NCBI GenBank assembly: GCA_937980645.1
Contig: CALJPQ010000003.1
Span: 1-64,000, forward strand
Reading direction: 5' to 3'
DNA from: an uncultured Saprospiraceae bacterium
Lineage (GTDB): Bacteria > Bacteroidota > Bacteroidia > Chitinophagales > Saprospiraceae
Length of the DNA stretch: 64,000 nucleotides
Part shown: in pieces, positions 1-7,656 of the stretch
Layout of the letters: each line of letters opens with the position of its first letter
Position numbering within the stretch: the stretch's first letter is position 1
Notes under the pieces: generated by a model
Seen by the model: the letters and a program-made list of their open reading frames with translations, nothing else
What the model was told of the DNA's origin: nothing
Database searches by the model: none
Program-made: the position numbers and the translations under genes

Positions 1-1
1 G

Positions 2-2278
2 TCGTGTCCGACGGCACCGGTAGATTTGGGTTGCAATCCTGCGGTACCCACGGCGGACTCGGCTATTGCGCGGGCGGGTGCGGTTACGGACAATTGCGGC
101 GGCACGCCGACGGTAACGGCGTCGGGTGGAGCGGTGAGTGGCACTGGCTGCGCGCGCGCACAGGTGTGGACGGTAACGGCTACGGATGCGTGTGGCAACA
201 CGGGCACTTGTGCGGTAACGTTTACGTGGCGGGTGGACACGGAAGCGCCTGTCTTCGCCGAATGCCCGGAGAATGTCATAGACCTGGGTTGTAACCCGGA
301 TGTATTGCCGGATGAAGCCTTAGCAATAGAACACGCCGGCGAAGTATCGGATAACTGCGATGTAGTTAACCTGTTCGCCGAAGGCGATGAGAGTGAAGGC
401 GAGTGTGCGAAAATGCAGGTCTGGACGGTGTATGCTGTGGATGCCTGCGGCAATGAGGCCCCGTGTGTGGTAACCTTCGTCTGGACGGAAGGCTCCGAAG
501 GTCTCAGCATCACCTGCCCGAGCACCCAGACGCTGGCGCTGGGTGCTGGCTGCTCGGCTACGCTGCCCGACTACCGCGACTCGGCCACGGTGTCGCTGGG
601 CTGCGCGACCTCAGGCTCGGTGGTGCAAACGCCCGCGCCCGGCACGTCAGTGAGCGGTATCGGTTCAATGACCGTTACGCTGTCTGTTACCGACGGCTGT
701 GGTGGGTCGGCCTTCTGCACCTTTACGGTGAACAAAGTGGACAACATACCGCCGGCGGTTGTCTGCCCAGCCACGCAAAACCTGACGCTGGGTGTTGCAT
801 GCTCTGCCGAATTGCCGGATTACACCATCTTAGCCACAGCGACCGACAACTGTACGACGCCGGTCATCCTGACGCAATCACCGCCAGCGGGTTCGACTGT
901 GGCCGGTGCTGGCCCGATGACGATCACCCTGACGGCAGGCGACGCCAGCGCGAACAAGTCCACATGCACCTTCACGGTCAATAAGATAGACGCGATCCCG
1001 CCGACGTTCACCTTCATGCCAAGCAACGTAACCGTGCAGTGCAGCAACCTGGCCGCTGCAGGACGCCCATCCGCTACCGATGCTTGCGGAACGGTAACCA
1101 TAGACTCTATTGATGTGATTACTCCAGGCTCCTGTCCCGACGCTCGCACTATCGTGCGCACCTGGAGGGCCACCGACGGCAGCGGCAACACGGTAACCTT
1201 TACGCAGGTCATCACCGTCGTAGATACACAGGCGCCCAATTTCGTGGGCGTGGCCGATATCACGGTTCAGTGCTACGCCTTACCCGATCTGGCCCTCCCT
1301 ACAGCGACCGACAACTGCGATGCAGACGTCGCCGTTACCTTCAATGGTCAGACACGCACCAACGGCTCCTGCCCAAACCAGTACTTCCTGACGCGCCGCT
1401 GGACTGCCGCCGACAACTGCGGCAATACGCGCTCCATCAGCCAGCGCATCACCGTGATTGACACGAACCGGCCCTTCTTCACGTCGTTCCCGGCCAACGT
1501 AACTATCCAGTGTTCCGACCCGACACCTCCACTGGCCAGTCCAACGGCTTCCGACTCCTGTGGCACGGCCAGCGTGGTGTATGTTGGTCAGACCATAACT
1601 ACGGGTACGTGTGCCAATAACTTCACCATCCGGCGCACCTGGCGCGCAACAGACCAATGTGGCAATAGCACGGTGCAAACGCAGTTGATCCAGGTAGTGG
1701 ACACGACGCCGCCCACGTTCACGTCGGTGCCGGCTAACGTTACCATCACCTGCCCAAGCCCGCTGCCGCCTGTCGGCACTCCGACGGCTACCGACAATTG
1801 CATGGGCGCGGTCAGCATCGTTTACTTAGGGCAAACAGCCTCAGGTAGCTGCCCGTCCGGCCACACGGTTACCCGCACCTGGCGCGCCACCGACGTCTGC
1901 GGTAACTCGACTACGGCCGTGCAGGTCATCACTGTGCTGCCACCTGCCTTCGGCCCCGACGAGGGAGCCGAAGACCGGGAACAGGCCCAGTCGCAACCGC
2001 AGGCTCCGGTGTGGGACGACGACCGTCTGCTGACGCTGCAGCCCAACCCAACGACCGATCGGGTGCTCATCGGGCTGGGTAGTTTTGCCGGCGAGCGTGT
2101 CGTGGTGTCTATCCACAACGACATAGGTCAGCTCATCTGGGAGCGCGCGGTGGATGTCGTGCCCGACCTGCTGTTGCCGGTGAGCCTGCGCGAAAGCGGC
2201 GCTAAAGCCGGCCTCTACACGGTCAGTGTGCGCTCCAGCGGTAGGGTAGTGGCCAAGCGCTTAGTGCTCATCGAGTAA
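2..2278 (+). CDS. HYR-domain surface protein with T9SS type A sorting domain (5' end outside window)
   Basis: The frame is open from the first bases, so the N-terminus lies upstream. What is visible is a chain of Cys-paired beta modules. First come units with the pattern NP-L-P-AI-AG-V-DNC, then two HYR modules starting ITCPSTQTL and VVCPATQNL, then four copies of an about 84-residue unit carrying RTWRATD.CGN (from about base 1000 to 1930). The last about 80 residues, from LLTLQPNPTTDRVL to KRLVLIE, are a type A T9SS sorting domain, so the protein is presumably secreted through the outer membrane and attached at the cell surface. HYR modules are generally adhesive and Ig-like; no catalytic motif is seen. 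The stop is followed within 17 bases by the paired-palindrome element and then the hairpin array. Family assignment is firm; the biological target is unknown. Confidence 0.9.
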   Translation, partial: SCPTAPVDLGCNPAVPTADSAIARAGAVTDNCGGTPTVTASGGAVSGTGCARAQVWTVTATDACGNTGTCAVTFTWRVDTEAPVFAECPENVIDLGCNPDVLPDEALAIEHAGEVSDNCDVVNLFAEGDESEGECAKMQVWTVYAVDACGNEAPCVVTFVWTEGSEGLSITCPSTQTLALGAGCSATLPDYRDSATVSLGCATSGSVVQTPAPGTSVSGIGSMTVTLSVTDGCGGSAFCTFTVNKVDNIPPAVVCPATQNLTLGVACSAELPDYTILATATDNCTTPVILTQSPPAGSTVAGAGPMTITLTAGDASANKSTCTFTVNKIDAIPPTFTFMPSNVTVQCSNLAAAGRPSATDACGTVTIDSIDVITPGSCPDARTIVRTWRATDGSGNTVTFTQVITVVDTQAPNFVGVADITVQCYALPDLALPTATDNCDADVAVTFNGQTRTNGSCPNQYFLTRRWTAADNCGNTRSISQRITVIDTNRPFFTSFPANVTIQCSDPTPPLASPTASDSCGTASVVYVGQTITTGTCANNFTIRRTWRATDQCGNSTVQTQLIQVVDTTPPTFTSVPANVTITCPSPLPPVGTPTATDNCMGAVSIVYLGQTASGSCPSGHTVTRTWRATDVCGNSTTAVQVITVLPPAFGPDEGAEDREQAQSQPQAPVWDDDRLLTLQPNPTTDRVLIGLGSFAGERVVVSIHNDIGQLIWERAVDVVPDLLLPVSLRESGAKAGLYTVSVRSSGRVVAKRLVLIE

Positions 2279-2295
2279 CCCGTAGCAGTCGTAGC

Positions 2296-2339
2296 GGCCA
2301 AACTTGTTTGGCTCCCGTGACCACCAAACTTGTTTGGTG
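2296..2339 (+). repeat. Paired-palindrome element, copy 1
   Basis: Two palindromes lie 9 bases apart: GCCAAAC-TT-GTTTGGC (2297-2312) and CACCAAAC-TT-GTTTGGTG (2322-2339). The same bipartite unit occurs inverted at 55724-55766, with 36 of 42 aligned positions identical and no gaps. Both copies begin a few bases after the stop codon of a HYR-domain gene and point the same way relative to that gene. The sequence could act as DNA (operator for a dimeric protein) or as RNA (two 7-8 bp hairpins with tiny loops). No T-run follows, so it is not a classical terminator. Confidence 0.8.
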
Positions 2340-2348
2340 AGCCCTACT

Positions 2349-2387
2349 CCGAGGCGACACATCCCATTCCGGGAGGTGTCGCCTCGG
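2349..2387. repeat. GAGGCGACAYCTCC hairpin family, copy 1
   Basis: The arms CCGAGGCGACACATCCC (2349-2365) and GGGAGGTGTCGCCTCGG (2371-2387) pair over 17 positions with one mismatch, around the loop ATTCC. It is the first of three tandem copies; related hairpins occur near 35.9 kb and 51.8 kb. Confidence 0.8.
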
Positions 2388-2392
2388 CTGCT

Positions 2393-2430
2393 GAGGTGAT
2401 ACCTCCGCGGGAGGTGTCGCCTCGTTTTTT
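2393..2430 (+). repeat. Hairpin family copy 2, followed by a T-run (possible terminator)
   Basis: GAGGTGATACCTCC (2393-2406) pairs with GGAGGTGTCGCCTC (2410-2423) over 14 positions. Two of these become G-T wobbles where the left arm has diverged. Six T residues follow at 2425-2430, so this copy alone could serve as an intrinsic terminator for the HYR gene. The other members of the family lack a T-run. Confidence 0.7.
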
Positions 2431-2441
2431 GGGGTATTTCG

Positions 2442-2473
2442 GAGACGACACCTCCTATTGGAGATGTCGCCTC
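2442..2473. repeat. Hairpin family copy 3
   Basis: GAGACGACACCTCC (2442-2455) and GGAGATGTCGCCTC (2460-2473) pair with two mismatches around the loop TATT. It is the most degenerate copy of the tandem trio. Confidence 0.7.
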
Positions 2474-2608
2474 GGGGACGCCTGATACTGCCTTTGTGGT
2501 GCTTTACCCATCCCAGAGGTGCGGCATGTTAGGCTGTGAAGAGAAGAGCATGCATTGAGTGGAGGTATTTTTTTTCAAAAAGACTTGGCGGTTTGAAACG
2601 AGCGCTTC

Positions 2609-2616
2609 TACCTTTG
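2609..2616 (+). promoter_or_regulatory. Bacteroidota -7 box for tRNA-Val
   Basis: TACCTTTG matches TAnnTTTG and ends 10 bases before the mature tRNA. A TTG at 2585-2587 sits 21 bases upstream, the spacing expected for the -33 element. Confidence 0.6.
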
Positions 2617-2626
2617 CCGCCACTTC

Positions 2627-2704
2627 GGGCGCATAGCTCAGTTGGTTCAGAGCACCTGCCTTACAAGCAGGGGGTCGGAGGTTCGAATCCTTCTGCGCCC
2701 ACCA
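2627..2704 (+). tRNA. tRNA-Val (anticodon UAC)
   Basis: A full cloverleaf is visible. Acceptor arms are GGGCGCA and TGCGCCC followed by A and an encoded CCA. The anticodon stem CCTGC/GCAGG encloses the loop CTTACAA with anticodon TAC at 2662-2664, and the T-loop is GGTTCGAATCC. The anticodon reads GUA and, with wobble modification, GUG/GUU. Position 37 is A, the base methylated in tRNA1(Val) by TrmN6, whose gene lies at about 18.7 kb. It is a single gene with its own promoter and terminator. Confidence 0.97.
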
Positions 2705-2732
2705 AGCCACCTCCAGCAGGGGTGGCTTTTTT
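2705..2732 (+). terminator. Intrinsic terminator after tRNA-Val
   Basis: AGCCACC and GGTGGCT form a 7-bp stem running into a T-rich tail directly after the encoded CCA. Confidence 0.8.
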
Positions 2733-2805
2733 GTTTTAGGCCTGTTGGTACGCAGCCTACTGAGTTTCCAGACGTATAGCTTTTCCGGAACCCGCTTTCT
2801 TTTTT

Positions 2806-3285
2806 ATGCGAAATTCGTCTGCTGATACGTGTTCTCTCTGGCGCTGGGGGGTGTTGACTATCCTGGTGTTGGTCTGGCAATGTCAATCGTCGGAGCCTTC
2901 CGAGCCGGAAGAAGTGGTGCGTTTGTGGCAATCGTATATTGATCGCAATCGCTTTGATTCGGCCCGGCTGTACAGCACCGAATTAGCCCGCTCGTATGTG
3001 GATTTCTTGGATGCGCTGGTACAGGACGACTCGGCTGAGGTTACCTACACAGACCTGCGCCAATTGCGCTGTGTCGTGGCGGGAGACTCGGCGGTTTGTA
3101 GCTACCAGATTGAAGATGAGTTGGGCGAATATATTTCCGACACGCTCGTGCTCAAGCGCATCGGCGGGCGGTGGTTGGTGCATCGCGTGGAAGGATTTAG
3201 CACACCTGCGCGCGACACACTGCTGCCGGGCGAAGAGGAGCTGGTCTTTCCGCCCGCCGACACGATACCGGCCTGGAAGCATTGA
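2806..3285 (+). CDS. Small lipoprotein of unknown function
   Basis: The 159-residue protein begins with a short charged stretch, a hydrophobic segment and the lipobox VWQC, which predicts signal peptidase II cleavage and lipid anchoring. The mature part starts with an acidic linker (SSEPSEPEE). It then has an alpha/beta pattern with a YI-RNRFDSARLYS helix and paired strands ending in GGRWLVHRVEG, which is reminiscent of NTF2-like/DUF4878 folds; that comparison is by pattern only. No catalytic residues stand out. It stands alone after the tRNA and converges with the M48 protease gene 11 bases away. Confidence 0.75.
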   Translation: MRNSSADTCSLWRWGVLTILVLVWQCQSSEPSEPEEVVRLWQSYIDRNRFDSARLYSTELARSYVDFLDALVQDDSAEVTYTDLRQLRCVVAGDSAVCSYQIEDELGEYISDTLVLKRIGGRWLVHRVEGFSTPARDTLLPGEEELVFPPADTIPAWKH

Positions 3286-3296
3286 ATGACAGATGC

Positions 3297-4124
3297 TTAG
3301 CGGCGGTTTTTCGAGCTGTTGGGTACCGGATACTTTTGCGCGTAGGCGCGCGCCTTGGGTGCCAGTTGTCGCAAGCGTTCGCTGCGTTTCGACGGATCGG
3401 GGTGCGTGCTGAGAAACTCTGGCGGAGCGCCGCCACCTGCGCTGTTCATGCGATTCCAGAAAGGCGCTGCTTCATTCGGGTTATAGCCAGCCATGGTCAT
3501 CAGGTACAGGCCAATTTCGTCGGCCTCGCTTTCGTGCTTGCGGCTGAAGGGCAGCAGGACGCCCACTTGCGTACCTACGCCGGCAGCGGCCATGAGCAGT
3601 TCGCGCGTTTGGGCGGGCTTATTGGCTAAGGCCACCTGCAGCGAGGTCAGGCCCAATTGTGCCATCAGCATCTGGCTCATACGCTCGTTGCCGTGGTGCG
3701 CCAGCGCGTGCGCTATTTCATGGCCCATTACTACGGCCAGCGCATCCTCGTTTTGCGTTACCCGCAAGATGCCGGTATAGACCACCACCTTACCGCCTGG
3801 CATGCAAAAGGCATTCACCGTAGGGTCATTTACCACGTTGAACTCCCAGGCAAAGTTGCGCAGCTCGCTGCTCTTGCCCTGAGCGCGATAGTACACCTCT
3901 ACGGCTTCTTTGATGTCGTTGCCTACGCGGCGCACCAGTTCCACCTCCGGCCCGGAGGTCATGGGCGGGTTTTTGCTCAAAAAAGACCGGTATTCTGCAA
4001 AACTCATCTGGTTGATTTCGCCAATCGGGATCAGCGTCATCTGTTTGCGACCGGTAAACGCTGTGCGGCTGCAGGCGACCAGAACGCCCAGCACCAGCAG
4101 GCTGAAGAGAACTTTCCTCGTCAT
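3297..4124 (-). CDS. M48-family metallopeptidase lipoprotein
   Basis: A 275-residue Zn protease of the LoiP/YggG type. The N-terminus is a lipoprotein signal ending in LVACS (Cys18). The gluzincin motif HEIAHALAHH gives ligands His135 and His139 with Glu136 as base; the third ligand lies in KHESEADEIG around residues 197-203. Length and architecture fit stand-alone M48 enzymes that degrade damaged or misfolded envelope proteins. Here the predicted lipidation would place it on the periplasmic face of a membrane. The gene is single and converges with the preceding lipoprotein gene. The family call is firm; the substrate is unknown. Confidence 0.9.
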   Translation of the reverse strand: MTRKVLFSLLVLGVLVACSRTAFTGRKQMTLIPIGEINQMSFAEYRSFLSKNPPMTSGPEVELVRRVGNDIKEAVEVYYRAQGKSSELRNFAWEFNVVNDPTVNAFCMPGGKVVVYTGILRVTQNEDALAVVMGHEIAHALAHHGNERMSQMLMAQLGLTSLQVALANKPAQTRELLMAAAGVGTQVGVLLPFSRKHESEADEIGLYLMTMAGYNPNEAAPFWNRMNSAGGGAPPEFLSTHPDPSKRSERLRQLAPKARAYAQKYPVPNSSKNRR

Positions 4125-4164
4125 GTTTGAAAAAACTTGGGTGAAAGGTTGACAAAAGACGCCT

Positions 4165-5205
4165 TTATCGGCGCATGAACGTTTCGACGCGCCTTTCGAC
4201 GTTTTGCTGTACGTTAAAGTAATACAAATTCAGGTCTCCGATGTGATAGTTTTTTCGCGTGAACAAAAAACTGCCTGGGAAACGCGGCTTTGAAGCCAGC
4301 AGATAGCCCTGCCATACTTCGGCGTCGGTGATGGCGGGATAAATCGGGCAAAATTTGCTCAGGACGGCGCCCGCGTTGTGCGAACGGTCGGCGTACTCGC
4401 CTTCGCGCGTTCTCCAAGTAAGTGGGTTGGTGCACGTTACTTCGGGTTGGGGCGGTAGCCTCCGGCGGGCATCGCGCCGCCAGGTGCGCCACGAGCAGAA
4501 GCAGCCGGTTTGGTTGGCCGAGGTGCAGGGCGGTGTTTTTTCAAAAAAGGCCGCTTTGACGGGCCAGCCGACCAGATAGGCAACGATGAGCTGCTCTTGC
4601 AGAGGTGTGCCTTCGATGCGTTTGCGTAAAAGGCGCATGGCCAGATAGGCGCCCTGGCTGTGGCCGACCAGCACGAAAGGGCGGCCCTCATTCCAGTGTT
4701 GCAGGTAATAATCGAACGCCGCCTCGACGTCTTGGTAGGCTAATGCTAAGGCTTGCGCAGCATTAGCGGTGTCGCGTGTATAGAAGCTACTCAAATGCGC
4801 CTGCCGATAACGAGGAGCATAGATGCGCCCGGCGGTGTTGAAGATGGTGGCCTGGTGGAGAATGGCGCCGCTGTCGGTGCGGGCGTTGGTGGGCCGGTCG
4901 TTGAGGTCGGCGTTCCAGCGCACGGGTTTTTTGCGGCGGCCGAAGTAGGAAGTGGGGTGCAGGAAAAAAACATCGGCTGGCGCAGACTGTTGCTGGTCGG
5001 GTTTTGCGCTGCAGGGCGTTCGGTCGGCGGCGTCGGTCTTTTGCGGATGGGCGGCCCAGTGTTCCAGCAGCGCATAATTGGGAGGTGATGGCGCCGTGCT
5101 GAGTGCAAAGGCCTCGGTAGGGCGTGTGGCGCGGCAACCGATGAGTGCTGCTATGAGGGTGCTGGCGGTGAAGAGCTGAACGCTTCGGAGAGGGGGCGCG
5201 TGCAT
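4165..5205 (-). CDS. DUF3089-family alpha/beta-hydrolase lipoprotein
   Basis: About 346 residues from the chosen start, MHAPPLRSVQ. This start gives a lipoprotein signal ending LIAALIGC (Cys24) and lies 7 bases after the stop of the upstream regulator gene. A longer reading would add 66 residues overlapping that gene and hide the signal. The hydrolase features are DVFFLHPTSYF near residue 78 and the nucleophile elbow GHSQG with Ser183, as in DUF3089 proteins (lipase/esterase-like, activity mostly untested). Cotranscription with an ScfR-type fatty-acyl regulator fits a role in acyl-ester turnover; that is inference. Confidence 0.85.
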   Translation of the reverse strand: MHAPPLRSVQLFTASTLIAALIGCRATRPTEAFALSTAPSPPNYALLEHWAAHPQKTDAADRTPCSAKPDQQQSAPADVFFLHPTSYFGRRKKPVRWNADLNDRPTNARTDSGAILHQATIFNTAGRIYAPRYRQAHLSSFYTRDTANAAQALALAYQDVEAAFDYYLQHWNEGRPFVLVGHSQGAYLAMRLLRKRIEGTPLQEQLIVAYLVGWPVKAAFFEKTPPCTSANQTGCFCSWRTWRRDARRRLPPQPEVTCTNPLTWRTREGEYADRSHNAGAVLSKFCPIYPAITDAEVWQGYLLASKPRFPGSFLFTRKNYHIGDLNLYYFNVQQNVERRVETFMRR

Positions 5206-5212
5206 GGGAGTA

Positions 5213-6712
5213 TCAGGGTTGTTCAGTAAGGAGGCGAAGGGCGTTTTCCATTTGTCGGCGTTGTTCGCGCCGAAGGTATTCGCTGGGGGTAGCGCTGCGT
5301 TGGGGACAATCGAGCCAGCTACAGGGCTCGCAGGTAACGCCCACTGCGCGTCGTTCGATGGTTGGGTCGTTGGCAAAGCGAATGACGCTGCGGGCGTGTT
5401 CATCCCATTCTACGCCCAGCATGATGCAGATGAGGCGGTTTGGGGTAGGGTAGGCCGTTTTGGCGACCGCCAGACAGAGGTACTCTTCGCCCGAGTCAGC
5501 AAAGACCATGCGCTGTGCTCCGGCAGTCATGGGCAGGTCGTTGGGCGCTGTCGTTGGCGGTGCGGCGGCATTTAGCCGCTGGAACAGGTCTGCCGAGAGC
5601 CAGCGCCGGCAATACGTCTGGCCTAGCCCGGAGGCCTGCGGGCGGTGTCGGCGATTGAGGTGCAATTCTTTATCAATATCCAACTGCCCACTTTCGGCGT
5701 CGTAGATGAGGCGCAGGAAAAAAATCTGGTTCAGGTCGAAGGCGTGCGACAGCACGTTGAACCGTTGGAAAAGCACCTCTGGGCTGACCTGGTATTTTTT
5801 CAGAAGGCCCAGGAGACTGTCTTCTTCCCATGTGTGGGATTGAAAGAATGTGTGTAAGTCCTCAATAAAAGTCGCCTGTGGCACCAGAATGGACACAGCA
5901 AAATAGGCGGCGCGGTAGTTATTGAGCACCTCTTCAAAGGAGCGCACGCGCAGCCAGGGTGTGGCGCAGGGGCGCTTTTCTAATCGAAGCGCTACAAAGC
6001 CCAGTTCTTTGGCCAGCTGAAAGGCGCGCTGGCGCGGGTGGAGTGAGGGATGCAGGTACAACCGCTTTTGCCCGGGATGAAAGGCCGCCCGCACACTCTG
6101 CAGAAAGGGCTCCTGGCCCAGTGTCTGGTCGTCTATGGTGTACCCGAATGTCTGGGTGAGAATGCGCTCCAGGTACTCTGCCGACACTGGGCCGCGCGCC
6201 GGCAGTTGATGCTCGCGGGCAAAGGCCGCTGCGCTGGCTTCGATGTCGGGGAAATAGTTCAGGTGCAGTTCCTGATAGGCGCGCAGAGCAGCAAAATAAA
6301 AATGCTCGTTGTGCACTGAATAGTGCCGCGCGATGTCGAGCATGGCCGAAATGAAGGCGTTGACGCGGTCGGGTGCGCGGGCCATGATCTCAACCAGCTG
6401 CTGCAGATTGAGGCCAAAAAAATCCAGCGGCAGCTCGCTCAGGAAGTTGCTCTCCAGCAGTCGGGCAATAGGCGCGTATTGGGCCGGCAGTTCTGCCGAG
6501 GTTAGAAATTCTGTCGAAACGCCCAGCGCTGCGGCCAATTTTTCTAAGCTTTCCGCTTGCGGATACTTTTTGCCTTTCTCTATCTCGTTCAGATACGAGG
6601 GCGACATGGCCGTCTGGCGGCTCATCTCGTCGAAGTTCCACCCGCGCGCCTGGCGCAATTGCCGCACCTTGAGGCCTAAGAGAATACGCTGCAACTGCCT
6701 ATCCTTTCCCAT
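5213..6712 (-). CDS. XRE-family regulator with IrrE-like and ScfR (DUF2083) domains
   Basis: A 499-residue DNA-binding regulator. Residues about 8-65 are a Cro/CI helix-turn-helix (LRQARGWNFDEMSRQT, then SPSYLNEIEKGKKYP). The middle resembles the ImmA/IrrE peptidase-like domain, but where a Zn protease would have HExxH the sequence reads FQLAKELGFVAL, so it is probably not an active protease. The C-terminus, with TCEPCSWLDCPQR, matches the Cys-containing end of short-chain fatty acyl regulators (ScfR), which sense acyl-CoA and control fatty-acid or glyoxylate metabolism. It is transcribed with the DUF3089 lipoprotein and divergently from tpiA. Its -7 box ends only 7 bases before the ATG, which implies an almost leaderless mRNA. 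Confidence 0.88.
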   Translation of the reverse strand: MGKDRQLQRILLGLKVRQLRQARGWNFDEMSRQTAMSPSYLNEIEKGKKYPQAESLEKLAAALGVSTEFLTSAELPAQYAPIARLLESNFLSELPLDFFGLNLQQLVEIMARAPDRVNAFISAMLDIARHYSVHNEHFYFAALRAYQELHLNYFPDIEASAAAFAREHQLPARGPVSAEYLERILTQTFGYTIDDQTLGQEPFLQSVRAAFHPGQKRLYLHPSLHPRQRAFQLAKELGFVALRLEKRPCATPWLRVRSFEEVLNNYRAAYFAVSILVPQATFIEDLHTFFQSHTWEEDSLLGLLKKYQVSPEVLFQRFNVLSHAFDLNQIFFLRLIYDAESGQLDIDKELHLNRRHRPQASGLGQTYCRRWLSADLFQRLNAAAPPTTAPNDLPMTAGAQRMVFADSGEEYLCLAVAKTAYPTPNRLICIMLGVEWDEHARSVIRFANDPTIERRAVGVTCEPCSWLDCPQRSATPSEYLRREQRRQMENALRLLTEQP

Positions 6713-6719
6713 GACGGGG

Positions 6720-6727
6720 CAAAGGTA
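6720..6727 (-). promoter_or_regulatory. -7 box for the ScfR-like regulator
   Basis: TACCTTTG on the minus strand, 7 bases before the start codon. Transcription would begin within a few bases of the ATG. Confidence 0.55.
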
Positions 6728-6755
6728 GAAACCCGCGCAAATGCTCGCAGGGCCC

Positions 6756-6763
6756 TACCTTTG
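6756..6763 (+). promoter_or_regulatory. -7 box for tpiA
   Basis: TACCTTTG, 33 bases before the tpiA start, 28 bases from the divergent box of the regulator. Confidence 0.6.
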
Positions 6764-6796
6764 GCCGTTCGCTCAACATCACTTTTTTCAAAGACT

Positions 6797-7558
6797 ATGC
6801 GACCTTTTATCGTTGCCGGCAACTGGAAGATGAATAAAACCTTAGACGAAGGCGTGGCCTTGGTGCGCGACGTGCTCGCACGCTTTGACCAGCCGCCGCC
6901 TGGGCCGGTCGTCTTTGCTGTGCCATTCCCTTTCCTGCAGGCCATCGGTGTGCTCGTGCGCGAGTGTCCGGGCTTCTACCTGGCGGCTCAAAATTGCCAT
7001 CACGAAGAAAAGGGAGCCTATACGGGTGAGGTATCTGCAGACATGCTTGTGTCCGTCGGTACGCAGTACGTCATCATCGGCCACTCTGAACGCCGGCAGT
7101 ACTTCCGCGAAAGCCACGAACAACTGGCCCGCAAAGTGAACTTAGCCCTGAGCCGCAGCCTGACGCCTATCTTTTGTTGCGGCGAGCCGCTCTCTGTGCG
7201 CGAACGCGGCAATCACATACTCTATGTAGCTCGCCAACTCCGCGCCGGCCTGTTCCATCTGCCCGAGGCTGAGCTGCGCCGTGTGATCATCGCCTACGAA
7301 CCTGTGTGGGCTATTGGTACTGGCAAAACCGCTACCACCGAACAGGCCCAGGAAATGCACGCTGCCCTACGCGCCTTGCTGACCCGGTGCTATTCGCCCC
7401 GCACGGCCCAGGCCATACCTATCCTCTATGGAGGCTCGTGCAACGCTCAAAACGCGCCTGACCTCTTCCGACAGCCTGATGTGGACGGCGGCCTCATCGG
7501 TGGCGCCTCACTCAAGGCTGAAGAGTTCGCAGCGATTATTCGAGCAATGCGTGGGTAA
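6797..7558 (+). CDS. tpiA: Triosephosphate isomerase
   Basis: A 253-residue TIM barrel interconverting dihydroxyacetone phosphate and glyceraldehyde 3-phosphate in the cytosol. All active-site blocks are present: GNWKMN with Lys11, IIGHSERR with His96, AYEPVWAIGTG with catalytic Glu168, and the phosphate-binding YGGSCNAQN near the end. The start at MRPFIVAGNWK is the family-typical one; an upstream in-frame start would add 12 residues and shorten the leader after the -7 box. It is a single gene, divergent from the ScfR-like regulator, so the two may share control. Confidence 0.97.
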   Translation: MRPFIVAGNWKMNKTLDEGVALVRDVLARFDQPPPGPVVFAVPFPFLQAIGVLVRECPGFYLAAQNCHHEEKGAYTGEVSADMLVSVGTQYVIIGHSERRQYFRESHEQLARKVNLALSRSLTPIFCCGEPLSVRERGNHILYVARQLRAGLFHLPEAELRRVIIAYEPVWAIGTGKTATTEQAQEMHAALRALLTRCYSPRTAQAIPILYGGSCNAQNAPDLFRQPDVDGGLIGGASLKAEEFAAIIRAMRG

Positions 7559-7656
7559 ATTAGCCCGTACAACACCCGAGAGATGCCACTAAGCCATAAA
7601 GTCCAGCATCAGGATGGCGCAAATGTTCGTATTTTCGCAATACTGCTACCCGTGCT

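Larger units (their letters stand above)
2279..2626. other. Gene-free stretch made largely of two palindromic repeat families
   Basis: Between the HYR gene and tRNA-Val there is no credible gene. The first two thirds hold a paired palindrome (2296-2339) and three hairpins of a second repeat family (2349-2473). The remainder holds the tRNA promoter. Nothing is recognised between about 2480 and 2580. Confidence 0.8.

Noticed and set aside
1000..1930. Evenly spaced repeats of about 250 bases that might suggest an array
   Set aside because: They are the DNA of repeated protein modules (RTWRATD units), in frame and diverged; not CRISPR or satellite DNA.
2504..2739. Open frames on both strands across tRNA-Val (68 and 67 codons)
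   Set aside because: They are translations of the tRNA itself (the well-known spurious peptides of tRNA loci); no start context or family.
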